64,000 bases of DNA from Oegoconia quadripuncta (lineage: Eukaryota > Arthropoda > Insecta > Lepidoptera > Autostichidae). Positions 33,336 through 44,230 of the stretch are shown piece by piece. The notes beneath the pieces are model-generated. The model had not been told where the DNA came from, did not search any database, and saw only the letters and a list, made by a program, of their open reading frames with translations. Every line of letters starts with the position of its first letter. Within the stretch, counting starts at the first letter, position 1. Both the position numbers and the translations under genes were made by a program. Where the stretch lies: the NCBI GenBank assembly GCA_949316235.1, contig OX438742.1, forward strand, positions 7,534,815 through 7,598,814, given 5' to 3'.

Positions 33336-33392
33336 TTACTGATTTAGTGGTGTTCGCGGCGATAGTCTGGCACGACGACGTGCTAGTGTGCA

Positions 33393-33438
33393 TTTATCCG
33401 ACTGATCTGAACGTTCACCGTTAGAGCAGTCGGATAAA
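33393..33438. repeat. Hairpin, TTTATCCGACTG stem
   Basis: 12-bp arms at 33393-33404 and 33427-33438. A shorter pairing (GAACGTTCACCGTT region) lies in the loop. Confidence 0.88.
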
Positions 33439-33469
33439 TTCATATAAGAAATTAAATTTAAAAACTTTT

Positions 33470-33552
33470 TGTTACATGGCCTGCCTGGGAATCGAACCAG
33501 GACCTCCCAAATTGGGAAACCGCGTCTTAACCGTTGAGCCACCGACACTCCT
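33470..33552 (-). mobile_element. tRNA-derived SINE head
   Basis: On the - strand it has an A box-like TGGCTCAACGG and a perfect B box GGTTCGATTCC in tRNA spacing, then CAGGCAGGCCATGT. The acceptor stem does not pair, so it is not a working tRNA gene. A related fragment is at 42938-42990. The three hairpins at 33141-33438 lie downstream in its transcription direction. Confidence 0.65.
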
Positions 33553-34879
33553 AAATAAAAGTTAGAAAAAAGAAGATATTTGTCAATTGATTAACTCAAA
33601 TACAGTTGCAAAGTTCTATGAACAATATTACAACAGCATCTTTTGATTACAATACTAAAGACTGATTAGTAATTAAGAGAAGAGCCTATATTTCAAAATT
33701 ATCCTAACTGAAAGCACAACATTATGGTCATAAGTATAAAGTATTTTACATTTTGACGCAACAAGGGCGCAATTTGTACCGCTCGCTTAAAAACTAAATT
33801 AATTAGTAAAAAACTAAACGTTTTTAAGTCTTGTTAACAACATGACTAAAATAACCACAAAATAACTATCGTGTGTAGTTTATATCATGCAAAGGAGAAT
33901 AATTTTAGAGCATTACAATGGAGAGCATGACCATTCTGAATTCAAAAATTTTAAAATGGCTTTCCTGTACAATTGCAATAATTACAAATTGTGCCCTTGT
34001 TTGAAAGAAGGCGCGTCGTGATGACGCGAAAGGATAAATAACCGATGATAAAATCGTTGAAACAAAACGATGCGTCCTATGCCCTCTGATAGTCTGATCA
34101 TCGGAAGGAAAAATCTTATGTAGGTATATTCATAACATTAACAGGTTTACGGGGACGGTGGACTCAGAGTGGTGCCCAAGAGGTCCAGTAAGCAGACATC
34201 GAACAGTTGGTATCTCATTGGATATTGCTGGCATAGGATCGTGAGAATTGGCGTAATATAGAACAATTTGGATTTTAACGTAAAGACATTTGGCGATCTT
34301 GATGCCACAACATTGTTAACCCGGAGAAAAGAGACGAGTGAAGCCGAGGCTACAAGTTACACCAAAAATAGGATATTTGTTTGAAAATATAATTACATAT
34401 TTATTTCGTGACTTGGACCATCCTATGTCTCCATAATTTAATATTTAACTCTTTGGTTTTTGGCAATGGCTTCCGCGAAATTTGTGTCAATTCCCTTCTG
34501 TATTATATATATTACTCTTCGGTGTCAAGTGAGCCATCTTTTTATAACGTAAAAAAGTCAGATTTAACAAGTGCCAACCCACAAACCCCCGAGTAGGTAC
34601 CTACTGAAACCAGTAGGTACTCAGAGGTGCCAACTCAATCTCTTACGTCACGAGACAAGCAAGAAGCTAATATTCCCTAGTTATCTTCTCTCACTGGTGA
34701 ATGAATGGTAGGTAACCTGTATTGTCACTTTGTGTATTCCACTATAAAATATTGTCACTAGAATCCTAATATCCATTATTAAAATTGGATGATTATGATA
34801 TTTTTAACATTTTTTGTTTCGTCTGTTTCATGTAGGTACACTTTATGTCTACCATTTGTATCAAATTTCGCTCTCACGG
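33553..34879. other. Intergenic, no gene recognised
   Basis: AT-rich, with a TAGGTACCTACTG palindrome near 34594. No coding evidence for the frame at 34408-34596. Confidence 0.4.
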
Positions 34880-35112
34880 GTTTGCTGGAAGAGATCTCTT
34901 ATAGAGATAAGTTCACCCTTTGTACATTTTTCTTAAATTTTTGTTAATGACCATTTCTGTTTTTTTTTTTTTTATATATGAGAATTTTTAATGAGAATGC
35001 CACCTGATGGAAAGCAATCACCGCCGCCCATGGACACCCGCAACACCAAAAGGCGTTGCCGGCCGGTGTTTGTGTACAATAAAGTGTTAAAATAAAAATA
35101 AATAAATAAACA
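34880..35112. mobile_element. LINE 3' remnants, two orientations
   Basis: GGAAGAGATCTCTTATAGAG, then ATAAGTTCACC (34887-34920), is a lepidopteran LINE 3' phrase also found on the - strand near 58010. A T-run at 34959 with CACCTGATGGAAAGCAATCA is the tail of another LINE in reverse. GTGTACAATAAAGTG with ATAAATAA repeats follows at 35071-35112. Confidence 0.55.
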
Positions 35113-36360
35113 ATTCAAACGTTTTTATTAGCACAGAACGTTCTGATACAAGTTCACAAACGTCTTACAATTACGTCTCTTGTACGTACGAATTGGAGCC
35201 TCAGTGACTTTAGCAGTTCCGAGAGGTGTATCCACTTGGCCAGGAGAACTTACTACTTTTATTGTATCTTCCTTCCTATTCTTGTTGAGAAAGTATTCTA
35301 CTGCTCTTAATATTAGTAGTAAAGTATTCTAATTTTCTTTTCTTCTCGCTTAGGGGCACGATCTATCCAACAAAAAGTGCAAGTTTTACACGACAATAAA
35401 ACTTGTATTAGTATCCCTATATAGATTATACTAGAGTGTAATCAAGAGTGGATTCTAATCCATTTAAATGACTATGGCAAGCACATGAAAAGAGCTCTGT
35501 TGAAATTTTTTTTTATTATGTGATTTAGTCCAGAAGTTAAAAAATATTTCATGTGAAACCTTGAAATAATATTCCATTTTCCAAATAAAAAACAAATTTG
35601 GATATAGCTTTGAAAATCACAAGAATTGGTACATATGATTAACAAAGAAAAAAACTCCAATTTCATTGGTAAAGACCCAATATATAATATACTGATAAGG
35701 GTACAAGTTATTTCTTAAGCAAATTATATAGATTATCTATGGTATACCTACTTACCTAGTTAATATTTATAGTAAGTAAAGCAAGTTATAAATAACATTA
35801 AATAAATTAAATTATATTATTATTTAACATGTTCCAGGACACATCACCAGACACAATAGAAGTTTTATTGTTATTAGGTCTAGTGTAGGAACATGTTAAC
35901 ATTGCAATACATTAACATAAAATGACCAGAATATTGTTAATTGTTCTACTACTGCAACTTATTGTTTAATTATTTCTAATTTCATTCTTAAATAACATTA
36001 TATTTACTACAAGAAGTTATTTAATACTTTTATTATTAATTATAGAATACAATACATACCAAATTAATTAAGCCACTAAAATTATGTTATATGAAGATTT
36101 TATATTATTAGAATTAGGTATGTGGCATATAGTTACATAGACATGTCAAACAGTTTGCTTAGTGGGTAATTTAATACAATACACTACAAATACACTTTAA
36201 TGCACAACAGAAAAGAAAATACAGTTTCAGAAAAGTGGTAAGAATAGAATGTACAATTTGGCGACCTTATCACTAAAAGCGATCTACATTTACATGCATT
36301 GTCTTAGCCGATCTCAAGACCTTCTTCGTAGAGCTAATAAAAGGTATAATATATGAGTGC
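35113..36360. other. Intergenic, 3' of the SNAPC4-like gene
   Basis: AT-rich. A TTAACATGTTCC/GGAACATGTTAA inverted pair lies near 35826 and 35888. Nothing else recognised. Confidence 0.4.
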
Positions 36361-36374
36361 AGTTTTTTTCGTAA

Positions 36375-36380
36375 TTTATT
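36375..36380 (-). terminator. Poly(A) signal for SNAPC4-like ORF
   Basis: AATAAA on the - strand about 165 bases after the stop of the 36546-37427 ORF, the only canonical signal close by. Confidence 0.5.
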
Positions 36381-36545
36381 TTCATACATCATTGTTTCAC
36401 AGATTTTAGCAATTGTTTTTAATTAATTTGAAATAAGGCTACATTTCGAAAGCAGAATAATTGCACAGTCGAATATTTTTGTATGTCTTTTATATACTAA
36501 GCATCCTTTCTATGACTAAAAATCAATGCATGATTTAACAATAAT

Positions 36546-37427
36546 CTAATGCAAGTGAGATGAATCTTCTACAGACACATTCCTGCCTTTTCCACGCTCC
36601 AAAAATGTAGCATATTTATTGGCAATTTGTATTTTAGTTTTATTATCTAATTTGCTGACAGCTTGCCTCAAGAAAGCTATATGTTCATCTGTTAATTTTT
36701 GGCGCGTAGTCCTATATTGATTGTAGGCTTTTCTAAGCTCTACAATACAAGAATATTTATTGTAAAGTTGTATTTTAGTTTTGTTATCTAATTTGCTGAT
36801 AACTTGCCTCAAGCGACCTATATGTTCCTTTGTTAATTTTCGACCCATCATCTTAACATAAATGTAGGCTTTTCTAAACTCCAAAAGAGCAGTATATTTA
36901 TTGTAAAGGTGTAATTTAACTTTATTATCGAATTTGCTCATAGTTTGCCTGATGTTATCCATTTCATTTCTTAATTTTCGGACCATCGTCTTCCAGATAA
37001 GGTAGCACAGGAATCCAGTCCGCCCAGTGTTTAGATCGTTTGCAATCAGGTCCCAGTTTTGCTGAATATTAAAGACATGTGCAAATACAAGATTCTTAAA
37101 GAGCATGTGCTCAGTCTTAGTCAATGGGTTTTTGTTGATAGAAGGATGTAAGATCAACTTCCAAAGTGACCGGAATTCTTCTGCAGTATGCTGATTATTA
37201 AAGCTGTTGGCCAATATTTCCCAATCATACTCCTCATCTATACCTAATGCCACTTCCCTTAATGGTTTCTTACTAAGATCCTCAATCTGCTTTTTTAAAA
37301 CTGCAATTTTTTCTCCTTCAGGGACATCAGGTTTCGCGTCACATTGCAACTGAGCTATTTGTGATTCTAATTCCTGTTTTCTAATATCTACAGACATTGT
37401 GTGCATTAGTTTCAGGAATTTTTGCAT
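36546..37427 (-). CDS. SNAPC4 (SNAP190)-like protein, single exon, 293 aa
   Basis: SNAPC4 is the Myb-type DNA-binding subunit of the snRNA-activating complex. This ORF has an N-terminal coiled-coil-like part (residues 10-60) and then EEYDWEILANSF (about 67-78), AEEFRSLWKLILHPSINKNP and NWDLIANDLNTGRTGF. These correspond to the VDWEKI, RSAEE-R-FWQN-HPSINK and WQKIAEELGTSRS signatures of SNAPC4. From about residue 165, three ~46-residue repeats follow, centred on SKLDNKTKIQLYNKY, which resembles the end of a SNAPC4 Myb repeat (NRTKIQLYNKY). It lacks the tryptophans of normal Myb repeats, has no introns and is far shorter than SNAPC4 (over 600 residues in insects). I infer a retrocopied or lineage-specific derivative. 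The open frame argues against a plain pseudogene. Start: first ATG after an in-frame break. Confidence 0.7.
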   Translation of the reverse strand: MQKFLKLMHTMSVDIRKQELESQIAQLQCDAKPDVPEGEKIAVLKKQIEDLSKKPLREVALGIDEEYDWEILANSFNNQHTAEEFRSLWKLILHPSINKNPLTKTEHMLFKNLVFAHVFNIQQNWDLIANDLNTGRTGFLCYLIWKTMVRKLRNEMDNIRQTMSKFDNKVKLHLYNKYTALLEFRKAYIYVKMMGRKLTKEHIGRLRQVISKLDNKTKIQLYNKYSCIVELRKAYNQYRTTRQKLTDEHIAFLRQAVSKLDNKTKIQIANKYATFLERGKGRNVSVEDSSHLH

Positions 37428-37672
37428 CTTTGCCTAGCCGCGTAGAGCTGACTGATGGGAAATCAAGCATTTACAGTTGTGATATTAAAGTGTCCTTATT
37501 GTCTGGTGCCGGAAAACCATAAACTTACTTTAAAGAGGTCACAACTGCCGTAGTGGAGTGTTTCGTCTAATTTATTAGCTGCGGTGCACGATAACGATAG
37601 CGGCTATGATCGACAGTAGCACAGTTCGTCGGACATCAGCCTTACGTAGGTAATGGGATGGGACTTATTGAT

Positions 37673-37935
37673 TTATTTAGGGTTACCAACTCCAAGAAAT
37701 CTCTGTCTACGTATAAACGCGAATAAATAGCTACAATAATTATAAGCCCCAAAAAAATCTCCTCCTCTGAGACTAGCATATTTGCGCCATTTGAGGTTCA
37801 ACCCTGCGTTATTAGGCGTAATTGGAAGATGGGACGGTGCAAGCGTACCGACACAAGTTGCATCCCAAACTAAAGCGCGTCCCAACTTCCAGGGTAGAAG
37901 AGTTACAACATCGGGTCTCTTCCCATCATCACGTG
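37673..37935 (-). mobile_element. LINE RT C-terminal fragment
   Basis: The - strand frame encodes [20 protein letters not shown], then [10 protein letters not shown], the well-known WDATC-D-LA-SH and KYASL ending found at the C-terminus of many metazoan LINE proteins. Confidence 0.65.
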
Positions 37936-38514
37936 CCAGACCTGTCTACGTGCCAGACCTACTAGTTCCAAAATGGCCGGCGCTAGCAGATGTGAACGCC
38001 CGCGGGATGACATCGACCTAGTCCAACCAGATTCCTGCCCTAGCCAGTTCAATACATTGTAACTACAGTATTGAGCGTTGCTAAGGCCGAACTGAACCAA
38101 AAGTAAAAAGTGAAGGGAAGTGTATTGGTCTACGTCTAATACTGATTTACTAAACTGAAGAAACAAGGGAAATAAGACATGGCTGTATGGGCTTAGATCC
38201 CCTTGCCTTTTCGAAGAGGAGTGAATTAAAACAAAAAATATATAATAATATTCAAAATGGAGGACGTTTTGTACAAAAATTTGTTTTGTTGTTTTTAGCC
38301 AAGTTTACAAGTTGCTTTACTTGTTATGATAAATTCTTAGTCTAAGGATAGTTCACTAGAATTATAATAAAATTATTACATAAAAAGACATCTTTGTTCT
38401 TGGAGCTCTATCCTATGAAAATATCTGGCGGACACATTTTTTGGGTTAGTTTTTTACAATGTAAATAATAGGATGTAAAAAAAAACAATATACTGTAACA
38501 ATTTTTCTTTGTAG
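37936..38514. other. No gene recognised
   Basis: Probable intron or upstream region of the exon at 38515. The pyrimidine-rich acceptor CAATTTTTCTTTGTAG ends this stretch. Confidence 0.4.
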
Positions 38515-39059
38515 GAGGCAACGTAAGCCGCGGCCCATTGACCATGACGAACATGCAAGGCTTTTGTTGCGATGACGAAACCGGTGAAATCATTACGTTT
38601 GATATCAACAAGGAAACTGGAGAGCCCCATCTGGAAAGTCTCCTGCCTCCTGCTTACTTACCTACGAGACATGCTATAGAAGACTTGGAGCCTGCAAAAA
38701 AATATATCAAATTTCCCAAAGGTTATGTGACTAATACAAAAAAATTTCAGTTATTGAAAGCCAATATCCTTGCTGGTTCCAACCCGATAAGTCACAGGAT
38801 GCTCCTTATACCGACTCTTATGGTCTGTCCAGGACTATTGTGCATAATTCTCATGGTACTCGAAATAATTCTCCATGTTAGATGTCATAAGAAAAACAAA
38901 TCATTGAAGGATACCAATTTGTATTACCGAAGCCCATTCCATGTCGTAACCAGCATATTCTGTGGAGTGTGCCGCGACTGCGACACCGCATCAAAGATTG
39001 GACAACTTCAGGATCAGAGAAGGTTTCGTTATGATTACCTCAGGGGTATTGCAATATAA
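38515..39059 (+). CDS. Uncharacterised single-pass membrane protein, probable terminal exon
   Basis: After a good acceptor (TTTTTCTTTGTAG) a frame stays open to the TAA at 39057. The first in-frame ATG is at 38538, but the frame is open back to the acceptor (GNVSRGPLTM), so this is probably an internal-to-terminal coding exon rather than a start. A hydrophobic segment (about residues 85-110 from the ATG: MLLIPTLMVCPGLLCIILMV) is followed by a basic patch HVRCHKKNK. Cysteines cluster near the start (FCCDD) and end (FCGVCRDCD). I do not recognise the family. No upstream exon was identified. Confidence 0.45.
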
Positions 39060-40023
39060 TTAGCAATGTTGGCCATTTTGTAGTGATAATGTCACTGTTT
39101 TTTATATGTCTTCATATAAATTAACAGTGACATGTACTTTTACTGGGTTTTTTATAACCTTTCTTTTTGCCTACAGGACATTAGGCATGAATGATCACCG
39201 TTTATCAGATTATGTTCTAATTGAAAGAGTTGTTATGTGAATCATATCTAATATTTTACAGGGTGTTAGGGAGCTTGATGCAAAACTGTAAGAGTGATAG
39301 TAATTTTAAACATGTCAAACAAAACTTATGTTAGGACAAACTCTAATGGTACTTCTGATATTCAAGTTTTTTTCTATCTACTCAACCATCCGGCCTGTAC
39401 GGCCAAATTCCAATCAACTGTGTGCTCTTAAAGTAGACGGCAATTTCTATACTAAGTTTCAGGACTGAAATGACATCATCCTTTGTGTGTGCTCGTAATC
39501 AAATTTATTGACTAGTGCAAATTTAGTTTAAGGGTGTGCCAACCGAATCAACACCACTAATAAGCATTCTGTGATTTTTGTGTCTATCTACTTAGGTTGA
39601 ACAATACTGTTGAAAACAGAGTTGGTTCACAAAAAGCAATTTTATAATATTCTTTAGACATCTCCCTTTCTGTCTGTTCTAGTAGTTCTAAGGTGGTGCT
39701 AAAAATTGTTTCCTGTTAAGTTTTATCAGTGGCCACAGTTTGTCAAAGGACTGGGATATTAACACTTCGATTAACAATTATTTTTTCTGTAATCTGTGTT
39801 TTAACAATAATTTTCTTGTAATATGTTTATTATAAAAGCGCAAGTTTTTTGTTGATGAAATTTGGTACATAGGTAAAACATGCCCTTAAATAAAACGCTC
39901 AATCCACTAGAATCCACTGACTGGATCCACTAGTGGATCAAAAAAACATAGGATACTTTTATCCCGATAAAGTAGTTCCCGTGGCTTAATAAATAAATAA
40001 AATAATGAATTCTAATTTATATA
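39060..40023. other. Intergenic; degraded Helitron-like scrap at the right
   Basis: Mostly unremarkable AT-rich DNA. At 39830-39990 are GATGAAATTTGGTACATAGG and ATACTTTTATCCCGATAAAG, phrases of the Helitron-like family, interrupted by a TGGATCCACTAGTGGATCA palindrome. Confidence 0.45.
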
Positions 40024-40359
40024 TCTAACTAATATTATAAATGCGAAGTTGCTCAATTACTGCGAAATGATGAACGTATTTTAATGAAATTTGGTACATA
40101 CGTAGAACATGTCCTGTGGCATAAAACAATATTTATTTGCAGGATAAATAAGCAAAGGGACAAAGTAACTTTTATATAATATAGTTTTCAGAGAGGCTTT
40201 CTGTACACAACAATAGCAATTTGTCGAATTTTTCTCTTTTTGCGTTGTTTCATTTATTTTTCTGCATTTGTATATGTTATTTTACGATAATCAATACTTG
40301 TTAAAAAATGTCTACGATAAAGTTATTTCACCCAAGCGAAGCCGCGGGCGAAAAACTAG
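40024..40359 (+). mobile_element. Non-autonomous Helitron-like element
   Basis: It starts with TC after an A and contains AATATTATAAATGCGAAG and ATGAAATTTGGTACATACG. It ends with GAAGCCGCGGGCGAAAAACTAG followed by T. A 5' TC, a GC-rich stretch near the 3' end, a terminal CTAG and insertion between A and T fit Helitron rules. No coding capacity. Confidence 0.65.
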
Positions 40360-41011
40360 TATATAAAATAATACTATCTGTGAATTCAAAATCCATTTAA
40401 ACTATTGGTTATGTAGTCGATTACATACCTACTACTAGTACAATTATATAGCGAAAAAGTGTTTGTCTTTCATTTGTATCATTACGGAACATCATTTTGT
40501 ACTATGTAATTTGAAAAAAAACTCAAACTCAAATCATTTACCAACTCACGCAAATGATAGCTAGTTTCAGATAAATCCAGGTCGTTCAATCACATTTATT
40601 TACCCACAAGGTTTGGATTTTCGCATACCTATAACTACTAACTAATATATATATAATAACTAATAGATTAGATTAATGGTGATTGGTATAGAAATAAATT
40701 TATATTTAGGCAAAATTTTGTCTCGTTGATACATTTTATATCCTAACTGGTGATGGTTCTCTTTTATCGGAAAAATTGTGATAAACCTAGGGTTAACTTT
40801 AATTTAAGTGCTTAAATGTTCCATGCTATGTATTTATTTGGAAATAAAAAGTTTATATTTTTAATATTGTTTATATTTCTTCGTCAAGTTTTGTTAAACG
40901 CAAGTTTCGTAATAAATAAAACTATAAACTATAGGAATAGTTTAAAAAAAACACTGCACATCTATCAATAACTATTTAAGTACTTAAAAACCTTAAAAAT
41001 TACACCTCCTT
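40360..41011. other. Intergenic, nothing recognised
   Basis: AT-rich sequence without an open frame of note. Confidence 0.45.
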
Positions 41012-41340
41012 AGGTCTTAGCATACGTGACGGGTAATTTCTCGGACGGAACGGAGGGACGGGTATAGTTCCGTACAGTGACGGTGTTCAACGATAGTCGT
41101 GCTAGTGCTGCAACCATATTTCAGCACAAAATGTTCGATTTTACTTTTGAAGAACTAGCAATGGTTGCCGTAGTATTAGATGAAGAAGATGCCATAACGA
41201 TGTTTTTTCTATTGCCGTCCCGTTCCGCCCGTGTTTCTCGCCACGTGTATTTTATTGCTATGTTTTTAAATGCAACGATGTCAAAAAATCGTCCCGTTCC
41301 GTCCGGCACGAGAATAAACACGTCACGTATGCTAAGACCT
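41012..41340 (+). mobile_element. PIF/Harbinger deletion derivative (329 bp)
   Basis: Near-perfect 20-bp ends, AGGTCTTAGCATACGTGACG and its complement, define the element. Inside, the + strand encodes FDFTFEELAMVAVVLDEEDA, resembling the start of Harbinger transposases, and nothing more of the protein. The 3-bp target duplication is not clear-cut (TTA near both ends). Confidence 0.7.
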
Positions 41341-41450
41341 TTATATTATAAATGCGAAGGTTTGGATGTTTTTTGTTTGTTTGTTGCTCAATCACGGCGA
41401 AACGGATTTGGTTGAAATTGGTCTGTAGGTGTATACCTATAGACCAATTT
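41341..41450 (+). mobile_element. Helitron-like 5' fragment
   Basis: ATTATAAATGCGAAGG, GTTTGTTGCTCAATCACG and GGCGAAACGGATTTGGTTGA are the 5' half of the family at 40024. It abuts the Harbinger end and lacks the CTAG terminus. Confidence 0.6.
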
Positions 41451-41479
41451 TGGAAGTTAAATGTGGCGATCCAAGTTTA

Positions 41480-42012
41480 TGTATCCCACCTCCTCGCCGC
41501 GCCAGCGGCGCTCTATTCGAGGGGACATGTCAACAAAATTTTCCCCATAATTTTTAAATACTGCTTGAGTCTTCTGCTACCCATTTTGGACTACGCTGAT
41601 GTCTGTTCCTTGGAAACCATTGAGGAACTTCTCAATAAAAAGGAGCGCTTGCAAAATCTGGCCATATAGTTTATCTGCGGTTTGCGGAAATTTGATCATG
41701 TTTTTGAATTTCGCACCGCCTAATGGTAATGTGCAGATTCTATCCCTTCAAACCCTTCAAAGATTTACAAAACCCTCGATACCTTCCCTGAGTACATTCG
41801 TTCCCGTTTTACCCTATTACCTCCGCCTTCTCGTCCCAGGCCCTACATGTGTAACCAAAACCTAATTTCTTGTTAAAGTCTTGCACTGTACGTGTACGTG
41901 CTTCCACAATTGTGGTGGAATAAATTACCAGCGCATATTCGTGACAGTCCTTCCGTGCCTGTGCTCAAGAAGAGGTTCAAAGAGCACTATCTTTCTCAAT
42001 CATTAGTATGAG
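41480..42012 (+). mobile_element. CR1/L2-like LINE, C-terminal RT region
   Basis: Frames on + read LLPILDYADVCSLETIEELL, then KERLQNLAIRFICGLRKFDH, and later EWNKLPAHIRDSPSVPVLKK, RFKEHYLSQ and a stop. This is the usual end of CR1/L2-type LINE proteins. Frameshifts near 41670, 41740 and 41880 break it. Confidence 0.75.
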
Positions 42013-42937
42013 TTTGAGTAGGCATTTATTATTGGATTTATTTATCTATTTGTATAGGTTATTTATATGTATTTAGTTATTTGTTTTTTAAATATGTAGT
42101 TTATTACTAAATGTATTTGTTTCTTAAGTAGGTATATATTATTAACTGCGTATATATGGAATTATATATAAGGTCCTAATTTATTAACCCCGATCCCGTC
42201 AACACATGATAGTGCTAGTCCAAAGGGTTCAAAAAAAAGTATAGTTATAAAAAAAGAAAAATAAAAATAAAATAACATTAAAAATAATTAACCATAAACA
42301 TATTATTTCTTTCCTGCCTGTTCATTACTTTACTGGAAGGCGGACGAATTGTTTACACACACACGCACACCGCAGCCTTCAACCGATCAAAAAGAACTTG
42401 CTTGTATGACGAGAGCGCATAACATAAAAGCAATTAGAAAAACAGAGACAGAAAATCCGCGGTTGGCGACATTGCCAGATCGCGCGAATTCTCTGTCTCT
42501 GCCGCCGCGCGTGGCTCTGTCTCTGTCTTGTCTGTCTACTACCAGTCATTTCATTGTTCGGGAGCGATATGCACGCGGGATACAGCAGACTCGGAACGTC
42601 TGAAAGTTTTCGTCTACTGAGATGTAATGATAATGCTTCTGACTGCGGCGTGATAAAGTCAAACTTTGTTGCATAGGTATACAGACGAACCCTCTTGTTC
42701 ATCAAAAAAACGGACATGTAGGTAAGCTACAGGAGCTTATCGTTAGCAATTGTTAATTGGAAGAATTGCTGTGTTACATACATTAGTGTGATTCCGAAAA
42801 CCTAGTTTATCTTACCGCGGTTGTGCCGCGAGACCCTCTTAGAGTAAATAAATACCTACCTTCTAATAAACTGTGACAAATAACTGTTTAAATAGGAATA
42901 AATTGTTGTAGGTACCTAGGTACCTAACTAGATTATG
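42013..42937. other. Repeat-rich intergenic DNA
   Basis: An A-rich tract at 42225-42290 and a short CA-rich stretch at 42355-42372. Overlapping open frames on both strands at 42349-42717 have no domain. TAGGTACCTA-type runs begin at 42855. Confidence 0.4.
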
Positions 42938-42990
42938 TAAGTCGGTAACTCGGTGGGCACAGGGTTCGATCCCCATGCAGGCCATGTAAG
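42938..42990 (+). mobile_element. tRNA-derived SINE fragment
   Basis: GTCGGTAACTCGGTGG, then a B box GGTTCGATCCC, then GCAGGCCATGTAAGTAA. Related to the SINE head at 33470. Confidence 0.5.
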
Positions 42991-43836
42991 TAAACGTGAC
43001 TACTAAACACGTGCCAAGAGGGTTTGGAGGATATTTAAAAAACTAAAATAAGTAGGTACACGCTTTCATCAGTTAACGCACTAAAAGTAGGTAGGTACCT
43101 AACTTCAATAAAGTTATTTAAGATACATAATGAATAATCACACTTTCGTCAGTAACGCAGAAACAGAATTACCTACAAAGTTCAATGCTCAAAAAAGCGT
43201 GTAATAGTTAGGTAGGTAAGTACCTATCTAGTATTAGTTCGATATAATGTCGACAAAGCACACTACGTTGTTGAAGAGTTCTACTATCTACCTATTCCAT
43301 CATCAGACCCTGGTCACCAAGTGAAATGTGTTGAACTTGTCAAAACAAATCAAATAAGCTCAAACTAGCAGCCACTAGCCATCTAAGAGTTCCACTATCC
43401 AACTCTCGGATTCATTATCAGATTATCTCGATACCTAGTTGGACCTATACCTACCTACTTACCAAATTATTTTGTTGTCATCGATTAAAATGTACTTCCT
43501 AGATTTGTTTACATAATACGTAGTTATAGGTACCTACAGAGTGAGTATAACGATCGTTATGTTAAAACAGTTTAATAAACTATTATTTTAAGTCAAAACA
43601 CAAAATTTAGTTCTTACAAACGCGCAATGAATCAGCTGGTGCTATAAGTCGTTGGCCTGTAACAGGGTCATTGGCCGCTCGCTTGACAAACTCGGGCCGA
43701 AGTCGGTGCGTTTCCACGCTTGCCAAGGCTCGACAAGCATCTATCTACAAGCCCCAAGCGTCCACAAATCTCGCTTGGCATTTGGAACTCGTTTACACGC
43801 TTGTGAATGCGCCAGTATGCTACGTACATCCAAGCA

Positions 43837-43920
43837 TGGCGGACACCGAACTTGTATCGGCAATTACGTTTGGTTTAACGTACTTCTATTTGAAATACAA
43901 GCAAAGAACAAAAGTTGCCA
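43837..43920 (+). pseudogene. Harbinger transposase N-terminus, truncated
   Basis: MADTELVSAITFGLTYFYLK, then YKQRTKVA, resembles the first ~28 residues of PIF/Harbinger nucleases. The catalytic domain is absent. Confidence 0.5.
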
Positions 43921-44104
43921 TCAATATCTCTTTTTTGGCTTTCAATTCCTTTACTGGCTTTCCCATTATCTCGGCGAGACGACTCCAAGCATCTGCAACT
44001 TTCTTTTTTTCCTTATGATTGAGGTCTTTGGGGTTCCAGATAGACGGTTCGGTCTGGTAATATTCTAAAAACAATAAACTCTCTTCGTTCGACCAGCCAC
44101 TCAT
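43903..44104 (-). pseudogene. Harbinger accessory MADF/Myb-like protein, N-terminal part
   Basis: From the ATG at 44104: MSGWSNEESLLFLEYYQTEP, IWNPKDLNHKEKKKVADAW and PVKELKAKKEILMATF. This is a MADF-type (Myb/SANT-like) DNA-binding domain as in the second protein of Harbinger transposons. After ATF the reading passes into the inverted transposase start, so the gene is cut by the internal deletion. Confidence 0.65.
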
Positions 44105-44230
44105 TTTGAAAGACAGACGTACGTTCGTCGCGAGATCACAGCGGCTACTAAGCGCGCGCCAACGTGTGAACGCATCGCAAGCGCTTGCCGCAAGCGCCCT
44201 TTGATTTGTGTCCAAAAACCGACACGAGAC

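Noticed and set aside
33470..33552. tRNA gene on the - strand
   Set aside because: The A and B boxes are present but the acceptor stem ends (GTGTCGG and CAGGCC) do not pair, and the sequence continues as a SINE-like body.
42349..42717. Overlapping ORFs on both strands
   Set aside because: The frames follow from CTGTCTCT-rich low-complexity sequence and show no domain or splice context.
42855..43530. Telomere-like TTAGG tracts
   Set aside because: The units are TAGGTACCTA/GGTAGGTA variants, not tandem TTAGG, and are scattered through the right half of the window.
43886..44104. Host MADF transcription factor
   Set aside because: Only one domain, cut off after ATF at the joint with a Harbinger transposase start. 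It is best explained as the transposon's accessory gene.
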